DNA of 64,000 nucleotides from Dermacoccus abyssi. GTDB lineage: Bacteria; Actinomycetota; Actinomycetes; Actinomycetales; Dermatophilaceae. The stretch is taken from contig NZ_QWLM01000010.1 of the NCBI RefSeq assembly GCF_003515945.1, forward strand, positions 53,034 through 117,033, written 5' to 3'. The position numbers and the translations under genes were made by a program. Below, piece after piece: positions 47,118 through 56,417 of this stretch (its first letter is position 1; every line of letters starts with the position of its first letter). The notes beneath the pieces were generated by a model. It ran no database searches and was not told where the DNA came from. It worked only from the letters and a program-made list of their open reading frames with translations.

Positions 47118-48344
47118 ATGGCTATCGGTCTCATCGAGGACGAGGTCCGTGAGCAATTGCGCTCGCGTGCCGTCGATCCGAGCACCGAACCGGAGAAGGT
47201 CCGCTCGATCATTGCGGAGATCGTGTCAGCCACCGAGCTCGCTCGCGCACGAGCCGGGCTCCCGGCGCTTCCGAGTGCGAAGGACGAGGCCAAGGCCGTG
47301 TTCGACGCGGTGGCGGGTTTCGGGCCTTTGCAGCCCTATCTCGACGACCCGTCCATCGAGGAGATCTGGCTCAACGAACCGGCCCGCGTGTTCGTGGCAC
47401 GCTCGGGAATCCCCGAGCTGACGAACACGATTCTCACGCCCGAACAGGTGCGCACGCTGGTCGAACGAATGCTGCGCTCGTCCGGTCGTCGCTTGGACCT
47501 CAGCGCTCCGTTCGTCGATGCAGCTCTTCCGGACGGATCACGTCTGCACGTCGTCATCCCCGATGTCACCCGCGAGTTCTGGGCGGTGAACATTCGCAAG
47601 TTCGTCGCCACGAGTCATTCGCTCGACGATCTCGTGCGTCGCGGCTCGTTACCGTCGGGGCTCGCGAAGATCCTGAGCGCATGTGTCCGCGCGGGTCTCA
47701 ACGTGCTCGTTTCGGGGCAGACCCAGGCCGGCAAGACCACCATGCTCAACTGCCTGGCGAGTGCCATTCCGCCGACCGAGCGGGTCATCACCTGCGAGGA
47801 GGTCTTCGAGGTCCAACTCGCGGCGCGTGACTGGGTGGCGATGCAGTGTCGCCAACCCAACCTCGAGGGCAACGGCGAGGTCACGTTGCGCATGCTCGTC
47901 AAGGAAGCACTGCGCATGCGCCCCTCGCGTGTCGTCGTGGGGGAGGTGAGGCAGGCCGAGTCGCTCGATCTGTTGTTGGCGCTCAACAGCGGTCTGCCGG
48001 GCCTCGCCACTCTGCACGCCAACTCTGCCCGTGAAGCCCTGACGAAGCTGTGCACACTTCCGCTGTTGGCGGGCCCCAATATTTCTTCGTCGTTCGTTGT
48101 CCCGACGGTCGCCAGCGCGGTGGACCTCGTCGTCCACCTCGGCCTCGATCGGCACGGGCGCCGCTCCACCCGCGAGGTGCTGCGCGTGACCGGCCGCGTC
48201 GAAGGAGACACCGTGGAGACGATCAGCCTTTACGAAGAGGGGCAGGACACCTACCCACGGCTGCTCGCGGCCTTCGACGGCGAACCCCGCTTCGCACGGG
48301 CGGGTATTGACCTGGCTGCACTGGCGCGGGAGCTGTCGTCATGA
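47118..48344 (+). CDS. tadA: TadA/CpaF pilus assembly ATPase
   Basis: 408 residues from ATG 47118 behind GGGAGGTGACC. It is the secretion ATPase that powers assembly of Flp (Tad) pili. The N-terminal helical domain leads into GFGPLQPYLDDPSIEEIWLNEP. Walker A is VSGQTQAGKTTMLNCLAS near residue 197. The Asp and His boxes are ITCEEVFEVQL and RPSRVVVGEVRQAESLDLLLALNSG, followed by LPGLATLHANSAREALTKL. It overlaps tadB by ATGA and heads a seven-gene operon. Confidence 0.94.
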   Translation: MAIGLIEDEVREQLRSRAVDPSTEPEKVRSIIAEIVSATELARARAGLPALPSAKDEAKAVFDAVAGFGPLQPYLDDPSIEEIWLNEPARVFVARSGIPELTNTILTPEQVRTLVERMLRSSGRRLDLSAPFVDAALPDGSRLHVVIPDVTREFWAVNIRKFVATSHSLDDLVRRGSLPSGLAKILSACVRAGLNVLVSGQTQAGKTTMLNCLASAIPPTERVITCEEVFEVQLAARDWVAMQCRQPNLEGNGEVTLRMLVKEALRMRPSRVVVGEVRQAESLDLLLALNSGLPGLATLHANSAREALTKLCTLPLLAGPNISSSFVVPTVASAVDLVVHLGLDRHGRRSTREVLRVTGRVEGDTVETISLYEEGQDTYPRLLAAFDGEPRFARAGIDLAALARELSS

Positions 48345-49213
48345 CGGCGTTGTTGTGCGCCGCGGCGGTCGGCACGGGTCTACTGCTCATGTGGAGTGCC
48401 TGGAGCGCGCCTCAGCCCGTGGCCCCGGTGGCATCTCTACGCCGCTCACGTCAGTACGAGCGCGTGCGTGAGCAGTTGACGCTCGCGGGATTTCGCGAGC
48501 AGGGGGTCGGAGCCGTCGTCGCGGCCTCGATGCTCAGTGCCCTCGTCGTGGGTGGCGTCGTTTTCGTCGCCACCGCAGTTCCGGCTCTGACGTTGCTCGG
48601 TGGTGCCGTAGGTCTCTACGCGCCGTGGATGTTCGTGCGTCACCGCGCCGTCGTCCATCTTCGGGCTCGGCGTGAAGCGTGGCCGGACGCTGTCGATCAC
48701 GTCGCCTCCGCGGTACGCGCTGGCCTCTCCATTCCGGAAGCTCTGCGGCAACTCGCCCACCACGGTCCCGAGGTGTTGCGGGAGGACTTTGCCGCCTTCG
48801 CCCGGCACGATGCCGCGCACGGCCGCTTCGACGTGTCGCTCGACGTGCTCAAGAGCTCCCTCGCGGATCCGGCCGCCGACCGGCTCATCGAGTCCTTGCG
48901 ACTCGCCCGCAACGTCGGAGGATCCGACGTCGGACGTCTGCTTCGCACACTCAGCTCGTTCCTGCGCGAGGACGCCGCGACACGCACTGAGTTAGCTGCC
49001 AAACAGAGCTGGACGGTGAGTGCCGCTCGCCTGGCGCTCGCGGCGCCTTGGCTCGCTCTCGTCGTGGTCGGTTTCCGCAGTGGCGGACTCGACGCCTACC
49101 GCTCCAGCACGGGAGTGGCCGTTCTCGTGGTGGGCGGCATCGTCTCGTGGATTGCCTACCTCGCCATGCGCGCCATCGGTCGGCTGCCGACAGAGGAACG
49201 AGTCATGCGATGA
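48341..49213 (+). CDS. tadB: TadB-like type II secretion F-domain protein
   Basis: 290 residues. Two N-terminal hydrophobic segments (ALLCAAAVGTGLLLMWSA; VVAASMLSALVVGGVVFVATAVPALTLLGG). The T2SSF domain spans about 105-230: VHLRARREAWPDAVDHVASAVRAGLSIPEALRQLA and RLLRTLSSFLREDAATRTELAAKQSW. Two C-terminal helices follow. It is the inner-membrane platform protein of the Tad pilus. ATGA overlaps couple it to both neighbours. Confidence 0.9.
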   Translation: MTALLCAAAVGTGLLLMWSAWSAPQPVAPVASLRRSRQYERVREQLTLAGFREQGVGAVVAASMLSALVVGGVVFVATAVPALTLLGGAVGLYAPWMFVRHRAVVHLRARREAWPDAVDHVASAVRAGLSIPEALRQLAHHGPEVLREDFAAFARHDAAHGRFDVSLDVLKSSLADPAADRLIESLRLARNVGGSDVGRLLRTLSSFLREDAATRTELAAKQSWTVSAARLALAAPWLALVVVGFRSGGLDAYRSSTGVAVLVVGGIVSWIAYLAMRAIGRLPTEERVMR

Positions 49214-50100
49214 GCACCTACGCAGCGTGGTGGCCGGCACTGTGCATCGGTGCCGGGCTACTGCTCATCGGTACATGGCTCGTGCGCCCGCGAACGTCAC
49301 TTCTCGAGCAGCGCCTCACCGGCATTCTCACCGGTGACCGAGGTCCAGGATCACGCCGTAACGCACGAGCTCTGCTCGACTCCGTCGCTTCGGGGCTCGG
49401 GAGGGTCCTCGGAGGCGCTGACCACGTGCGCTCCCGACTCGAGCGAGCCGGGCTCGCCCCGGACGTTCAGATGTTCCGCACGAGCCAAGCGGTATGGGGC
49501 ATGACCGGCTTCGCCGCCGCATGCTTGGTGTTGCTGGTGGGTGGGTCGTCTTCGCAGTCCGGGCCGGTGGGCGCTACGGCTCTCATTCTGCTTGCGACGG
49601 GGCTCGGTGTCGTGCTTCGCGACCAGGTGTTGACGCAGCAGGCGACCCGTCGCGAGGCGCGCATGCTCACCGAGTTCCCGTCCGTGGCCGACATGCTGGC
49701 GCTCGCGGTAGCGGCAGGGCAGGGGCCCCTGGGCGCCCTCGAGCACGTGACCCGCCTGTGCAGCGGCCCGCTGTCGGACGAACTGCGTCGCGCTCTCGAC
49801 GAGACGCGGGCAGGAACGCCACTGGCGCGGTCGCTCACGGGGGTCGCTCGGCGAACCAACGTCATGGCGGTCAACCGCTTCATCGAGGGCGTCATCGTCG
49901 CTCTCGAGAGGGGGACCCCACTTGCCGACGTTCTTCGGGCCCAGGCTCAGGACGCCCGTGAAGCCGCCCGTGGGGAACTCATCGAATCAGCTGGGCGCAA
50001 GGAGGTCCTCATGATGGCGCCCGTCGTCTTCCTAGTGCTGCCGATCACCATCCTCTTCGCCGTCTATCCGGGCATCGCCGCCCTGGACCTCAACCTCTGA
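49210..50100 (+). CDS. tadC: TadC-like type II secretion F-domain protein
   Basis: 296 residues from the ATG overlapping the tadB stop. The membrane segments are WWPALCIGAGLLLIGTWLV, MTGFAAACLVLLVGG and a C-terminal MMAPVVFLVLPITILFAVYPG. The T2SSF core is RREARMLTEFPSVADMLALAVAAGQGPLGALEHV and NRFIEGVIVALERGTPLADVLRAQAQDAREAARGELIE. It is the second platform protein, partner of TadB. Confidence 0.9.
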   Translation: MSTYAAWWPALCIGAGLLLIGTWLVRPRTSLLEQRLTGILTGDRGPGSRRNARALLDSVASGLGRVLGGADHVRSRLERAGLAPDVQMFRTSQAVWGMTGFAAACLVLLVGGSSSQSGPVGATALILLATGLGVVLRDQVLTQQATRREARMLTEFPSVADMLALAVAAGQGPLGALEHVTRLCSGPLSDELRRALDETRAGTPLARSLTGVARRTNVMAVNRFIEGVIVALERGTPLADVLRAQAQDAREAARGELIESAGRKEVLMMAPVVFLVLPITILFAVYPGIAALDLNL

Positions 50101-50150
50101 CCCCACCCTGTCGGAACTCCTCACCGACACCCCACCGGAAGGAACACACC

Positions 50151-50363
50151 ATGTCTCATCTCGTCTCAGCCCAGCGCCGAGTCCGCCGAGCCGCCGGCAA
50201 CGTCATGACACGGCTGACAGGCCAACCGGATCGCGGCGACGTGCCCGGTTGGGTGCTGGTCACCCTCATGACCGCGGGCCTCGTCACACTCCTGTGGCAG
50301 ACGGCGGGGCCCCTGCTCAAGAACATGTTCACCGCCGCGATGAACAAGGTCTCCGGAGGATGA
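50151..50363 (+). CDS. Probable Flp-type pilin subunit
   Basis: 70 residues behind a GGAAGGAACACACC ribosome-binding region. A basic N-terminal segment (RRVRRAAGNVMTRLTGQP) precedes one hydrophobic helix, PGWVLVTLMTAGLVTLLW, and a short polar tail ending VSGG. The size, single helix and position directly after tadC fit the major pilin. The classical Flp motif with a Glu five residues after the processing site is not obvious, so the assignment rests on context. Confidence 0.6.
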   Translation: MSHLVSAQRRVRRAAGNVMTRLTGQPDRGDVPGWVLVTLMTAGLVTLLWQTAGPLLKNMFTAAMNKVSGG

Positions 50364-50773
50364 GTCGACGCCCGGAGCGTCGCGTCGCCGCGCTCTCCGG
50401 GGACGAAGGCTCGGCCGTGGCTGAGTACACGATGACGATGGCGCTCATCGTGGGCGTGTTCCTCGTCGTCTGCCAGTTCGCCTACGCCACCCACGTCCGT
50501 TCGACCCTCACCATGGCAGCAGCAGAGAGTGCCCGGTACGGCGCTCGGGTCGATGCCGGTCCCGGCGTGGCACAGGAGCGCGCCCGCGACCTCGTGTCCG
50601 ATTCCCTCAGTCCGCGTTACGCAGGATCGATCTCAGCGCATCGCAGCAGTGCGGAGGGGCTCGACGTCATTCGGGTGGACATCGACGCGCCCGTTCCCGT
50701 GCTCGGGCCGTTCGGTGTCGGGCTCACGCTGCACACCAGCGGGCGCGCGATCGTCGAGGAGCGTTCCTCGTGA
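50360..50773 (+). CDS. TadE-like pseudopilin
   Basis: 137 residues from the ATG overlapping the pilin stop (ATGA). The N-terminus has the prepilin-like motif GDEGSAVAEYTMTMALIVGVFLVVCQFAYATHVR: a charged leader, Glu five after Gly, then a hydrophobic helix. The rest is a small extracytoplasmic domain. TadE-like minor pilins are processed by a prepilin peptidase, whose gene is not in this window. Confidence 0.8.
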   Translation: MSRRPERRVAALSGDEGSAVAEYTMTMALIVGVFLVVCQFAYATHVRSTLTMAAAESARYGARVDAGPGVAQERARDLVSDSLSPRYAGSISAHRSSAEGLDVIRVDIDAPVPVLGPFGVGLTLHTSGRAIVEERSS

Positions 50774-51231
50774 GCGTCGAAAGGACTGTCGGTCACGACG
50801 TCGTCGACCGCCACAGTGAAGAAGGTTCCGCTCTCATCGAAACCATCGTCGTCATCGCAGTCTTGCTCCTGCCGCTCGTGTGGGTCGCGACCGCGCTCCT
50901 GCGTGTGGAAGCGGCCTCGTACGCGGCACGTCAGGCCGCTCGCGAAGCGGCGCGCACCTACGTCACGTCATCCTCCAGCGCGGCAGGTGCTGCCCGCGCG
51001 AACACAGCAGCTCGGATCGCCTACGCCGACCAAGACGTGCCGGTCGGATCGACGGCAGTGACATGCACCCTCAGCCCTTGCCTGACGCCGGGTGCCTCGG
51101 TGCGGGCTTCCTCGCGAGCGACGGTGACGTTGCCGTTCGTGCCGAAGTGGCTCGCCGGGGCCGCGAACCTTCAGGTCACCGTGTCGTCGTCCCACGAACA
51201 GAAGGTCGAACAGTACGGGGGCCAACGATGA
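50770..51231 (+). CDS. TadE/TadG-like pseudopilin
   Basis: 153 residues from a GTG that overlaps the previous stop. EEGSALIETIVVIAVLLLPLVWVATALLRVE is the TadE-type processing site and helix; the following domain contains one Cys pair (TCTLSPC) that may form a disulfide outside the cell. Cotranslated with both neighbours. Confidence 0.8.
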   Translation: MSVERTVGHDVVDRHSEEGSALIETIVVIAVLLLPLVWVATALLRVEAASYAARQAAREAARTYVTSSSSAAGAARANTAARIAYADQDVPVGSTAVTCTLSPCLTPGASVRASSRATVTLPFVPKWLAGAANLQVTVSSSHEQKVEQYGGQR

Positions 51232-51728
51232 TCCGTTTCCGCGCGCCATGGATGTGCTTGCGAGCGTCGCTGAGTCGCCGCACCAAGGCTGCTGTGGCCG
51301 ACGAGACCGGAGGTATCGGCTTGCTCGGTCTCGGTCTCAGCGTGTGCGTGTGCATGCTGCTCGTCGGGGGAGTGAGCGTCGCATCCGCGCAGATGGCTCG
51401 CCTCGACGTGCTCGATGCAGCCGACCACGCAAGCGCAGCGGCCGCTGACCGCATCTCCCTGGCCGGCGCCTATACCGAGGGAGTCGACAACGCCACGCTC
51501 GATGCCGACGCGGCCACGGCGGAGGCGGCACGCATCGTCGCTTCCACACCCTTGCCCAAGCACGTCACGTCGTGGCGCGTCAGCGGCGTCGAGGTCGTCG
51601 GCGAGCAGGTCACTGTTCGAGTACGCGCCGTCGTGCGTCCGCCGGTCGTCGGATCGGCCATGGCGGCTCTCGGTGAACCCATGACCGTGGACGTCGTCTC
51701 ACGTGCTGACGCCCATCTGGAGCGGTGA
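51228..51728 (+). CDS. TadG-like (Rv3654c-type) pilus-locus protein
   Basis: 166 residues from ATG 51228 (ATGA overlap). The N-terminal motif [31 protein letters not shown] resembles the helicase-associated/TadG N-terminal region of actinobacterial Tad loci. The remaining ~110 residues include [21 protein letters not shown], typical of these proteins. It is the last gene of the tad operon. Confidence 0.75.
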   Translation: MIRFRAPWMCLRASLSRRTKAAVADETGGIGLLGLGLSVCVCMLLVGGVSVASAQMARLDVLDAADHASAAAADRISLAGAYTEGVDNATLDADAATAEAARIVASTPLPKHVTSWRVSGVEVVGEQVTVRVRAVVRPPVVGSAMAALGEPMTVDVVSRADAHLER

Positions 51729-51765
51729 ACAATCGGTTGGTTGGGGAGTCGGGCGTCATAACGGA

Positions 51766-51771
51766 TACCCT
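51766..51771 (+). promoter_or_regulatory. Candidate -10 (TACCCT), leaderless prfB
   Basis: TACCCT ends 7 bases before the prfB GTG at 51779; no Shine-Dalgarno sequence intervenes. Confidence 0.5.
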
Positions 51772-51778
51772 GGAAAGC

Positions 51779-52891
51779 GTGGCTGTCGACTTTCCTACCG
51801 AAATCAAGAACCTGCGCTCGACGATGGCGTCCGTGCGCGAGGTGCTCGACCTCGAGAAGCTGAAGAAGCAGATCGCCGACCTCGAGGAGCAGTCTGCCGC
51901 CCCCGACCTGTGGGACGACGTCGAATCGGCCCAGAAGATCACCTCCGCCCTGTCTCGCGCGAACGCCGAGAAGGACCGCGTCGAGAACATGGACGCCGCG
52001 ATCGACGACCTCGAGACCCTCGTCGAGATGGGTACCGAGGAGAACGACGCTGACACGATGGCCGAAGCCGAGCGCGAGCTCACGAAGCTGACGAAGGCCG
52101 TCGGCGAACTCGAGGTTCGCACCCTGCTCAACGGCGAGTTCGACGAGCGCGAGGCCGTCGTCACCATCCGCGCCGGCGCCGGTGGCGTCGACGCCGCCGA
52201 CTTCGCCGAGATGCTCATGCGCATGTACCTGCGCTGGGCCGAGCGTCACGGCTACCCGACGAAGGTCATGGACACCTCCTACGCCGAAGAGGCCGGTCTC
52301 AAGTCGGCCACGTTCGAAGTGAACGTGCCCTACGCCTTCGGGAATCTCTCGGTCGAGGCCGGCACTCACCGCCTCGTGCGCATCTCGCCGTTCGACAACC
52401 AGGGCCGCCGCCAGACGTCGTTCGCCGCCGTCGAGGTCGTGCCGCTCATCGAGACCACCGACACGATCGAGATCCCGGAGAACGAGCTCAAGGTCGACGT
52501 CTTCCGCTCCTCGGGCCCCGGTGGTCAGAGCGTCAACACGACCGACTCGGCTGTGCGCATGACGCACATTCCCACCGGCACTGTCGTCTCGATGCAGAAC
52601 GAGAAGAGCCAGATCCAGAACCGTGCTGCCGCTCTGCGCGTCATGCAGTCGCGCCTGCTGCTCATCAAGAAGCAGGAGGAAGCCGCGCAGAAGAAGGAAC
52701 TGGCCGGTGACGTCAAGGCCAGCTGGGGCGACCAGATGCGCTCCTACGTCCTGCACCCCTACCAGATGGTCAAGGACTTGCGCACCGAGCACGAGGTCGG
52801 CAACACGAGCGCCGTCTTCGACGGCGACATCGACGGCTTCGTCGAAGCAGGCATCCGCTGGAAGCGTGCTGCGGACCGCGACGACGACTGA
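51779..52891 (+). CDS. prfB: Peptide chain release factor 2
   Basis: 370 residues from GTG 51779 ([19 protein letters not shown]). It terminates translation at UGA and UAA. The GGQ motif is [22 protein letters not shown] near residue 247, methylated in other bacteria. The decoding loop region ([13 protein letters not shown]) fits the RF2 class. The frame is continuous, so the autoregulatory +1 programmed shift of E. coli prfB is absent, as in other actinobacteria. It lies directly upstream of ftsEX, a conserved actinobacterial order. Confidence 0.95.
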   Translation: MAVDFPTEIKNLRSTMASVREVLDLEKLKKQIADLEEQSAAPDLWDDVESAQKITSALSRANAEKDRVENMDAAIDDLETLVEMGTEENDADTMAEAERELTKLTKAVGELEVRTLLNGEFDEREAVVTIRAGAGGVDAADFAEMLMRMYLRWAERHGYPTKVMDTSYAEEAGLKSATFEVNVPYAFGNLSVEAGTHRLVRISPFDNQGRRQTSFAAVEVVPLIETTDTIEIPENELKVDVFRSSGPGGQSVNTTDSAVRMTHIPTGTVVSMQNEKSQIQNRAAALRVMQSRLLLIKKQEEAAQKKELAGDVKASWGDQMRSYVLHPYQMVKDLRTEHEVGNTSAVFDGDIDGFVEAGIRWKRAADRDDD

Positions 52892-52926
52892 CCTCACCGA
52901 CGGGACCGAGAGCACTCCACACCACG

Positions 52927-53694
52927 ATGATCCGATTCGACGACGTCTCCCTGACGTACGACAAGAACCAAGCCCCGGCGCTGGAGCACGTCAGCTTCAA
53001 CATCGCGCGCGGTGAGTTCGTCTTCCTCGTCGGCGCCTCCGGTTCCGGCAAGAGTTCGCTCATGCGCCTCATGACGCACGAGGTCGCGCCCACCGACGGC
53101 GAGATCCACGTCGCCGGGCGCGAACTGCGCAACATGCCGCGACGCAAGGTCCCGAGCCTGCGACGCGACATCGGTGTCGTCTTCCAGGATTTCCGTCTCC
53201 TCGAGAACAAGACGGTCGAGGAGAACGTGGCCTTCGTCCTCGAGATCCTCGGACGTCGACGCGGCGCCATCCGCCGGGCCGTGCCCGAGTCGCTCGAACT
53301 CGTCGGGCTGGCGGAGAAGGCCAAGCGCTTCCCGCACGAGCTCTCCGGCGGTGAGCAGCAGCGCGTGGCGATCGCCCGCGCCGTCGTCAAGCAGCCCGCC
53401 ATCCTGCTCGCCGACGAGCCCACCGGAAACCTCGACCCCGCGAACTCGGACGACGTCGTCGGGGTGCTCGATCGCATCAACCGCACGTCGACCACGCTCG
53501 TCATGGCCACGCACGACAACAGCCTCGTCGACCGCCTGCAGCGTCGCGTGCTCGAGATGAAGGACGGCCGTCTCGTGCGCGACTCCACCGGTGGTTACCG
53601 AGCCGAAGCCCTCGAACCGGACCTGGGTGAACTCGGTACGCGCAGCGCCTACCGCGCGGCGCACGGATCCCATCGTCTGGAGGAGACGCCGTGA
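52927..53694 (+). CDS. ftsE: Cell division ATP-binding protein FtsE
   Basis: 255 residues. Walker A is VGASGSGKSSLMRL near residue 38, the Q-loop is VFQDFRLLENKTVEENV, the signature is ELSGGEQQRVAIARA, and Walker B is PAILLADEPTGNLDPAN. FtsEX couples ATP hydrolysis in the divisome to peptidoglycan hydrolase activation. About 25 residues extend past the usual FtsE end (ALEPDLGELGTRSAYRAAHG). GTGA overlap with ftsX. Confidence 0.95.
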   Translation: MIRFDDVSLTYDKNQAPALEHVSFNIARGEFVFLVGASGSGKSSLMRLMTHEVAPTDGEIHVAGRELRNMPRRKVPSLRRDIGVVFQDFRLLENKTVEENVAFVLEILGRRRGAIRRAVPESLELVGLAEKAKRFPHELSGGEQQRVAIARAVVKQPAILLADEPTGNLDPANSDDVVGVLDRINRTSTTLVMATHDNSLVDRLQRRVLEMKDGRLVRDSTGGYRAEALEPDLGELGTRSAYRAAHGSHRLEETP

Positions 53695-54602
53695 GACTTC
53701 GTTTCCTCACCTCCGAGGTGTGGCAGGGCGTTCGACGCAATACCTCGATGATCGCGTCCGTCGTGCTCGTCTCGATGGTCTCGCTGTTCTTCGTCGGTTC
53801 CGGCCTGCTCGCCCAGCGTCAGGTGGACCAGGCCAAGGGCGACTGGTACGAGAAGGTCCACGCCTTCGTTTTCCTGTGTACCGACTCGGACACGAACGTC
53901 GCGTCGTGTGCCGGGGGAGAGGCGAGTACAGCCCAGACCGAGGCGGTCAAGAGCAACCTCGACAACCTGCGCCCACTCGTGACGAAGGTCGACTACAAGA
54001 CGAGCGAACAAGCCGTCGCGATGTTCCGCGAGCAGTACAAGGACTCGCCGTACGTCAGCAGCGTCGACGCGAAGTCGATGCCGGCGTTCTACGAGGTTCG
54101 CCTGTCGGATCCGCAGCGCTTCGACGAGATCGCGAGTGGATTCCAGGGCATGCCCGGCGTCGCGCACGTGAGCAACCTGCATCAGGTGCTCGCGCCGTTC
54201 TTCTCCTTCCTCAACATGCTCGGTGTGGGTTCGGCCATCATCGCCGGTCTCATGGTGGTCTGTTCCATCCTGCTCATGGTCACGACCATCCGGCAGGTCG
54301 CGTTCACCCGCCGCCGCCAGGTCGGCATCATGCGACTCGTCGGTGCCTCGAGCGCCACCATCTATCTGCCGTTCGTCGCGGAGGTCCTCATCGCCTCCCT
54401 CGCCGGTGCGGTGCTCGCGTCCGGCCTGTTGTGGGCGATGGTGCACTTCGGCGTGAGTGGGCTCGCGAGTTCGGGCGGCGGCTTCGTCAATCTCATCGGT
54501 GACAGCGACGTCCTCGTCGTCGTCCCCTGGCTCTTCCTGGGAGCCTTCGTCCTCGCTGTCTCGACGTCGTGGGTGACGCTGCGTCGTTATCTCAAGGTCT
54601 GA
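53691..54602 (+). CDS. ftsX: Cell division protein FtsX
   Basis: 303 residues. Helix 1 is SMIASVVLVSMVSLFFVGSGLL. The extracytoplasmic domain (about 45-170) includes VDYKTSEQAVAMFREQYKDSPYVSSVDAKSMPAFYEVRL. Three C-terminal helices follow with the family motif FTRRRQVGIMRLVGASSATIYLPF. The loop between helices should contact a hydrolase; the next gene encodes one. Confidence 0.94.
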   Translation: MRLRFLTSEVWQGVRRNTSMIASVVLVSMVSLFFVGSGLLAQRQVDQAKGDWYEKVHAFVFLCTDSDTNVASCAGGEASTAQTEAVKSNLDNLRPLVTKVDYKTSEQAVAMFREQYKDSPYVSSVDAKSMPAFYEVRLSDPQRFDEIASGFQGMPGVAHVSNLHQVLAPFFSFLNMLGVGSAIIAGLMVVCSILLMVTTIRQVAFTRRRQVGIMRLVGASSATIYLPFVAEVLIASLAGAVLASGLLWAMVHFGVSGLASSGGGFVNLIGDSDVLVVVPWLFLGAFVLAVSTSWVTLRRYLKV

Positions 54603-55837
54603 TGAACGTGGGTGCACTCTCCTCGCGACGCTCTCGCGCGGCTGCCTCGATGGCCGTCGTCGCGGCCCTGACGCTGGGCGCCGGCTCGGCGGCATTCGGC
54701 GACGACGTCGACGACAAGATCAAGGCGAGCAAGTCCGAGATCGACGACCTGTCGAAGGAACTGACGGCCGCGGATGCGAAGCTCAAGAAGACCGACGCCG
54801 CGGTCGCCGCCGCTCACAAGAAGGTCACGACGGCACGGTCCAAACTGACGAGCGCGCAGCAGAAGCAGACCGACGCCAAATCCGATTACGACCTTGCGAA
54901 GGCCGACGAGGACGCGTCACTCAAGGCGCTCGCCCGCAACCGCACCGATCAGGCGGCCGCTCGGACGCAGGTCGGTGGTCTCGCGCGCAACGCCTTCGAA
55001 TCCGGTGGCTTGGGTGACCTCACCTTCACCGTCCAGGTGCTCACCTCGAAGACCGACGTCACGGGCTCCATGGCGCTCGCCGACATCGTCATGCGACGCC
55101 AGCAGGGCGTCATCACGAACCTCAAGAGTTCCGCGGCCGCCGGGCAGAGCGAAGCCGCGCGTCTTGCCGAGGTCCGCCGCAAGGCGAGCCTGGCGAAGAC
55201 GAAGCAGGACGCCGCCGTGGCTGCCGCGTCCGCGGCCAAGAAGCAGGCCGACACCGCCGAATCTGACCTCAAGACGGTCCAGGCGACGCAACAGAGCGAC
55301 CGAGCGTCACTGGCCAAGGAGAAGAAGAAGGAAGAGGCGAAGCTCGCGGCCCTCGAGGCGGAGAGCAACCGACTCAAGAACATCACCTCGACGAGCGACA
55401 ACCTCGACCCGAGCGTCACGAAGCTGACGAACGAAGGCGGCTTCCTCGCCGCACCCGGACCGGCGTCCTCGATCGTGTCGCCGTACGGCTATCGGTTCCA
55501 CCCGGTGCTGCGGATCCAGAAGCTGCACGAGGGCGACGACTACCCCTTCGCCTGTGGCACCCCCGTGTACGCGTCGGGTGACGGCACCGTCATCGAAGCG
55601 AACTACAACGGGATCTCGGGCAACCACGTCTACATCAGCCACGGAACCGTCAACGGCGTACAGCTCACGACGGCGTACATGCACTTCACGAGCCTTCGCG
55701 TCAGTGCCGGGCAGAAGGTCAAGAAGGGCCAGCAGATCGGTGTCTCCGGCATGACCGGGCGCGTCACCGGATGCCACCTCCACTTCGAGACCCGAGAAAA
55801 TGGTGTCGCAGTCAGCCCGCGCAAGTGGGTAGGGTGA
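54602..55837 (+). CDS. M23 (LytM) peptidase with coiled-coil, FtsEX-linked
   Basis: 411 residues; its ATG overlaps the ftsX stop (TGATG). A signal peptide (SMAVVAALTLGAGSAAFG) precedes a long coiled coil, about 40-270, rich in Ala/Lys/Asp heptads with a central gap. The LytM domain follows. Its zinc ligands are visible as HEGDDYP (His and Asp) and HLHFETR. The coiled coil plus LytM layout is that of EnvC-type partners of FtsEX, although here the active site looks intact. It probably cleaves peptidoglycan cross-links at division. Confidence 0.9.
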   Translation: MNVGALSSRRSRAAASMAVVAALTLGAGSAAFGDDVDDKIKASKSEIDDLSKELTAADAKLKKTDAAVAAAHKKVTTARSKLTSAQQKQTDAKSDYDLAKADEDASLKALARNRTDQAAARTQVGGLARNAFESGGLGDLTFTVQVLTSKTDVTGSMALADIVMRRQQGVITNLKSSAAAGQSEAARLAEVRRKASLAKTKQDAAVAAASAAKKQADTAESDLKTVQATQQSDRASLAKEKKKEEAKLAALEAESNRLKNITSTSDNLDPSVTKLTNEGGFLAAPGPASSIVSPYGYRFHPVLRIQKLHEGDDYPFACGTPVYASGDGTVIEANYNGISGNHVYISHGTVNGVQLTTAYMHFTSLRVSAGQKVKKGQQIGVSGMTGRVTGCHLHFETRENGVAVSPRKWVG

Positions 55838-55888
55838 CGAGCTGACGGGCGCAGTACGGGACGAACACGAGACGAGGAGGTGAGCCGC

Positions 55889-56365
55889 ATGCCCAAGGAG
55901 AAGGGCACGAAGGTCATCGCGAACAACAAGAAGGCGCGCCACGACTTCCACATCGAGGACACGGTCGAGGCCGGCCTCTCCCTCATGGGCACCGAGGTGA
56001 AGAGCCTGCGCATGGGTCGGGCCTCGCTCGTCGACGGCTACGTCCTCGAACGTGACGGTGAGATGTGGCTCGAGAACGTCCACATCCCCGAGTACATGCA
56101 GGGCACGTGGACCAACCACTCGGCGCGTCGGCGGCGCAAGCTGCTCCTGCACAAGGCCGAGATCATCAAGTTGGCCGACAAGGCGCAGTCGAAGGGCTAC
56201 ACGATCGTGCCCTTGTCGCTGTACTTCAAGGACGGGCGCGCCAAGGTCGAGATCGCACTGGCCAAGGGCAAGCAGCTGCACGACAAGCGTCAGACGCTGC
56301 GTGAGCGTCAGGACAACCTCGAGGCCCAGCGCGAGATGCAGATCCGCCTCAAGCGCGGCGGGTGA
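55889..56365 (+). CDS. smpB: SsrA-binding protein SmpB
   Basis: 158 residues from ATG 55889 behind GAGGAGGTGAG. It binds tmRNA and brings it to stalled ribosomes for trans-translation. Family blocks are [56 protein letters not shown] and [28 protein letters not shown]. The basic C-terminal tail is intact. The matching tmRNA gene is in the same window at 62.1 kb. Confidence 0.96.
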   Translation: MPKEKGTKVIANNKKARHDFHIEDTVEAGLSLMGTEVKSLRMGRASLVDGYVLERDGEMWLENVHIPEYMQGTWTNHSARRRRKLLLHKAEIIKLADKAQSKGYTIVPLSLYFKDGRAKVEIALAKGKQLHDKRQTLRERQDNLEAQREMQIRLKRGG

Positions 56366-56417
56366 CCCGTTCGCCCCTTCGTTCATGCCCCTTCCTCGCT
56401 CATGGCAGGGTAGGGGC

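Noticed and set aside
51779..51860. Autoregulatory +1 frameshift in prfB
   Set aside because: The reading frame is continuous from the GTG through the GGQ motif, with no early in-frame UGA.
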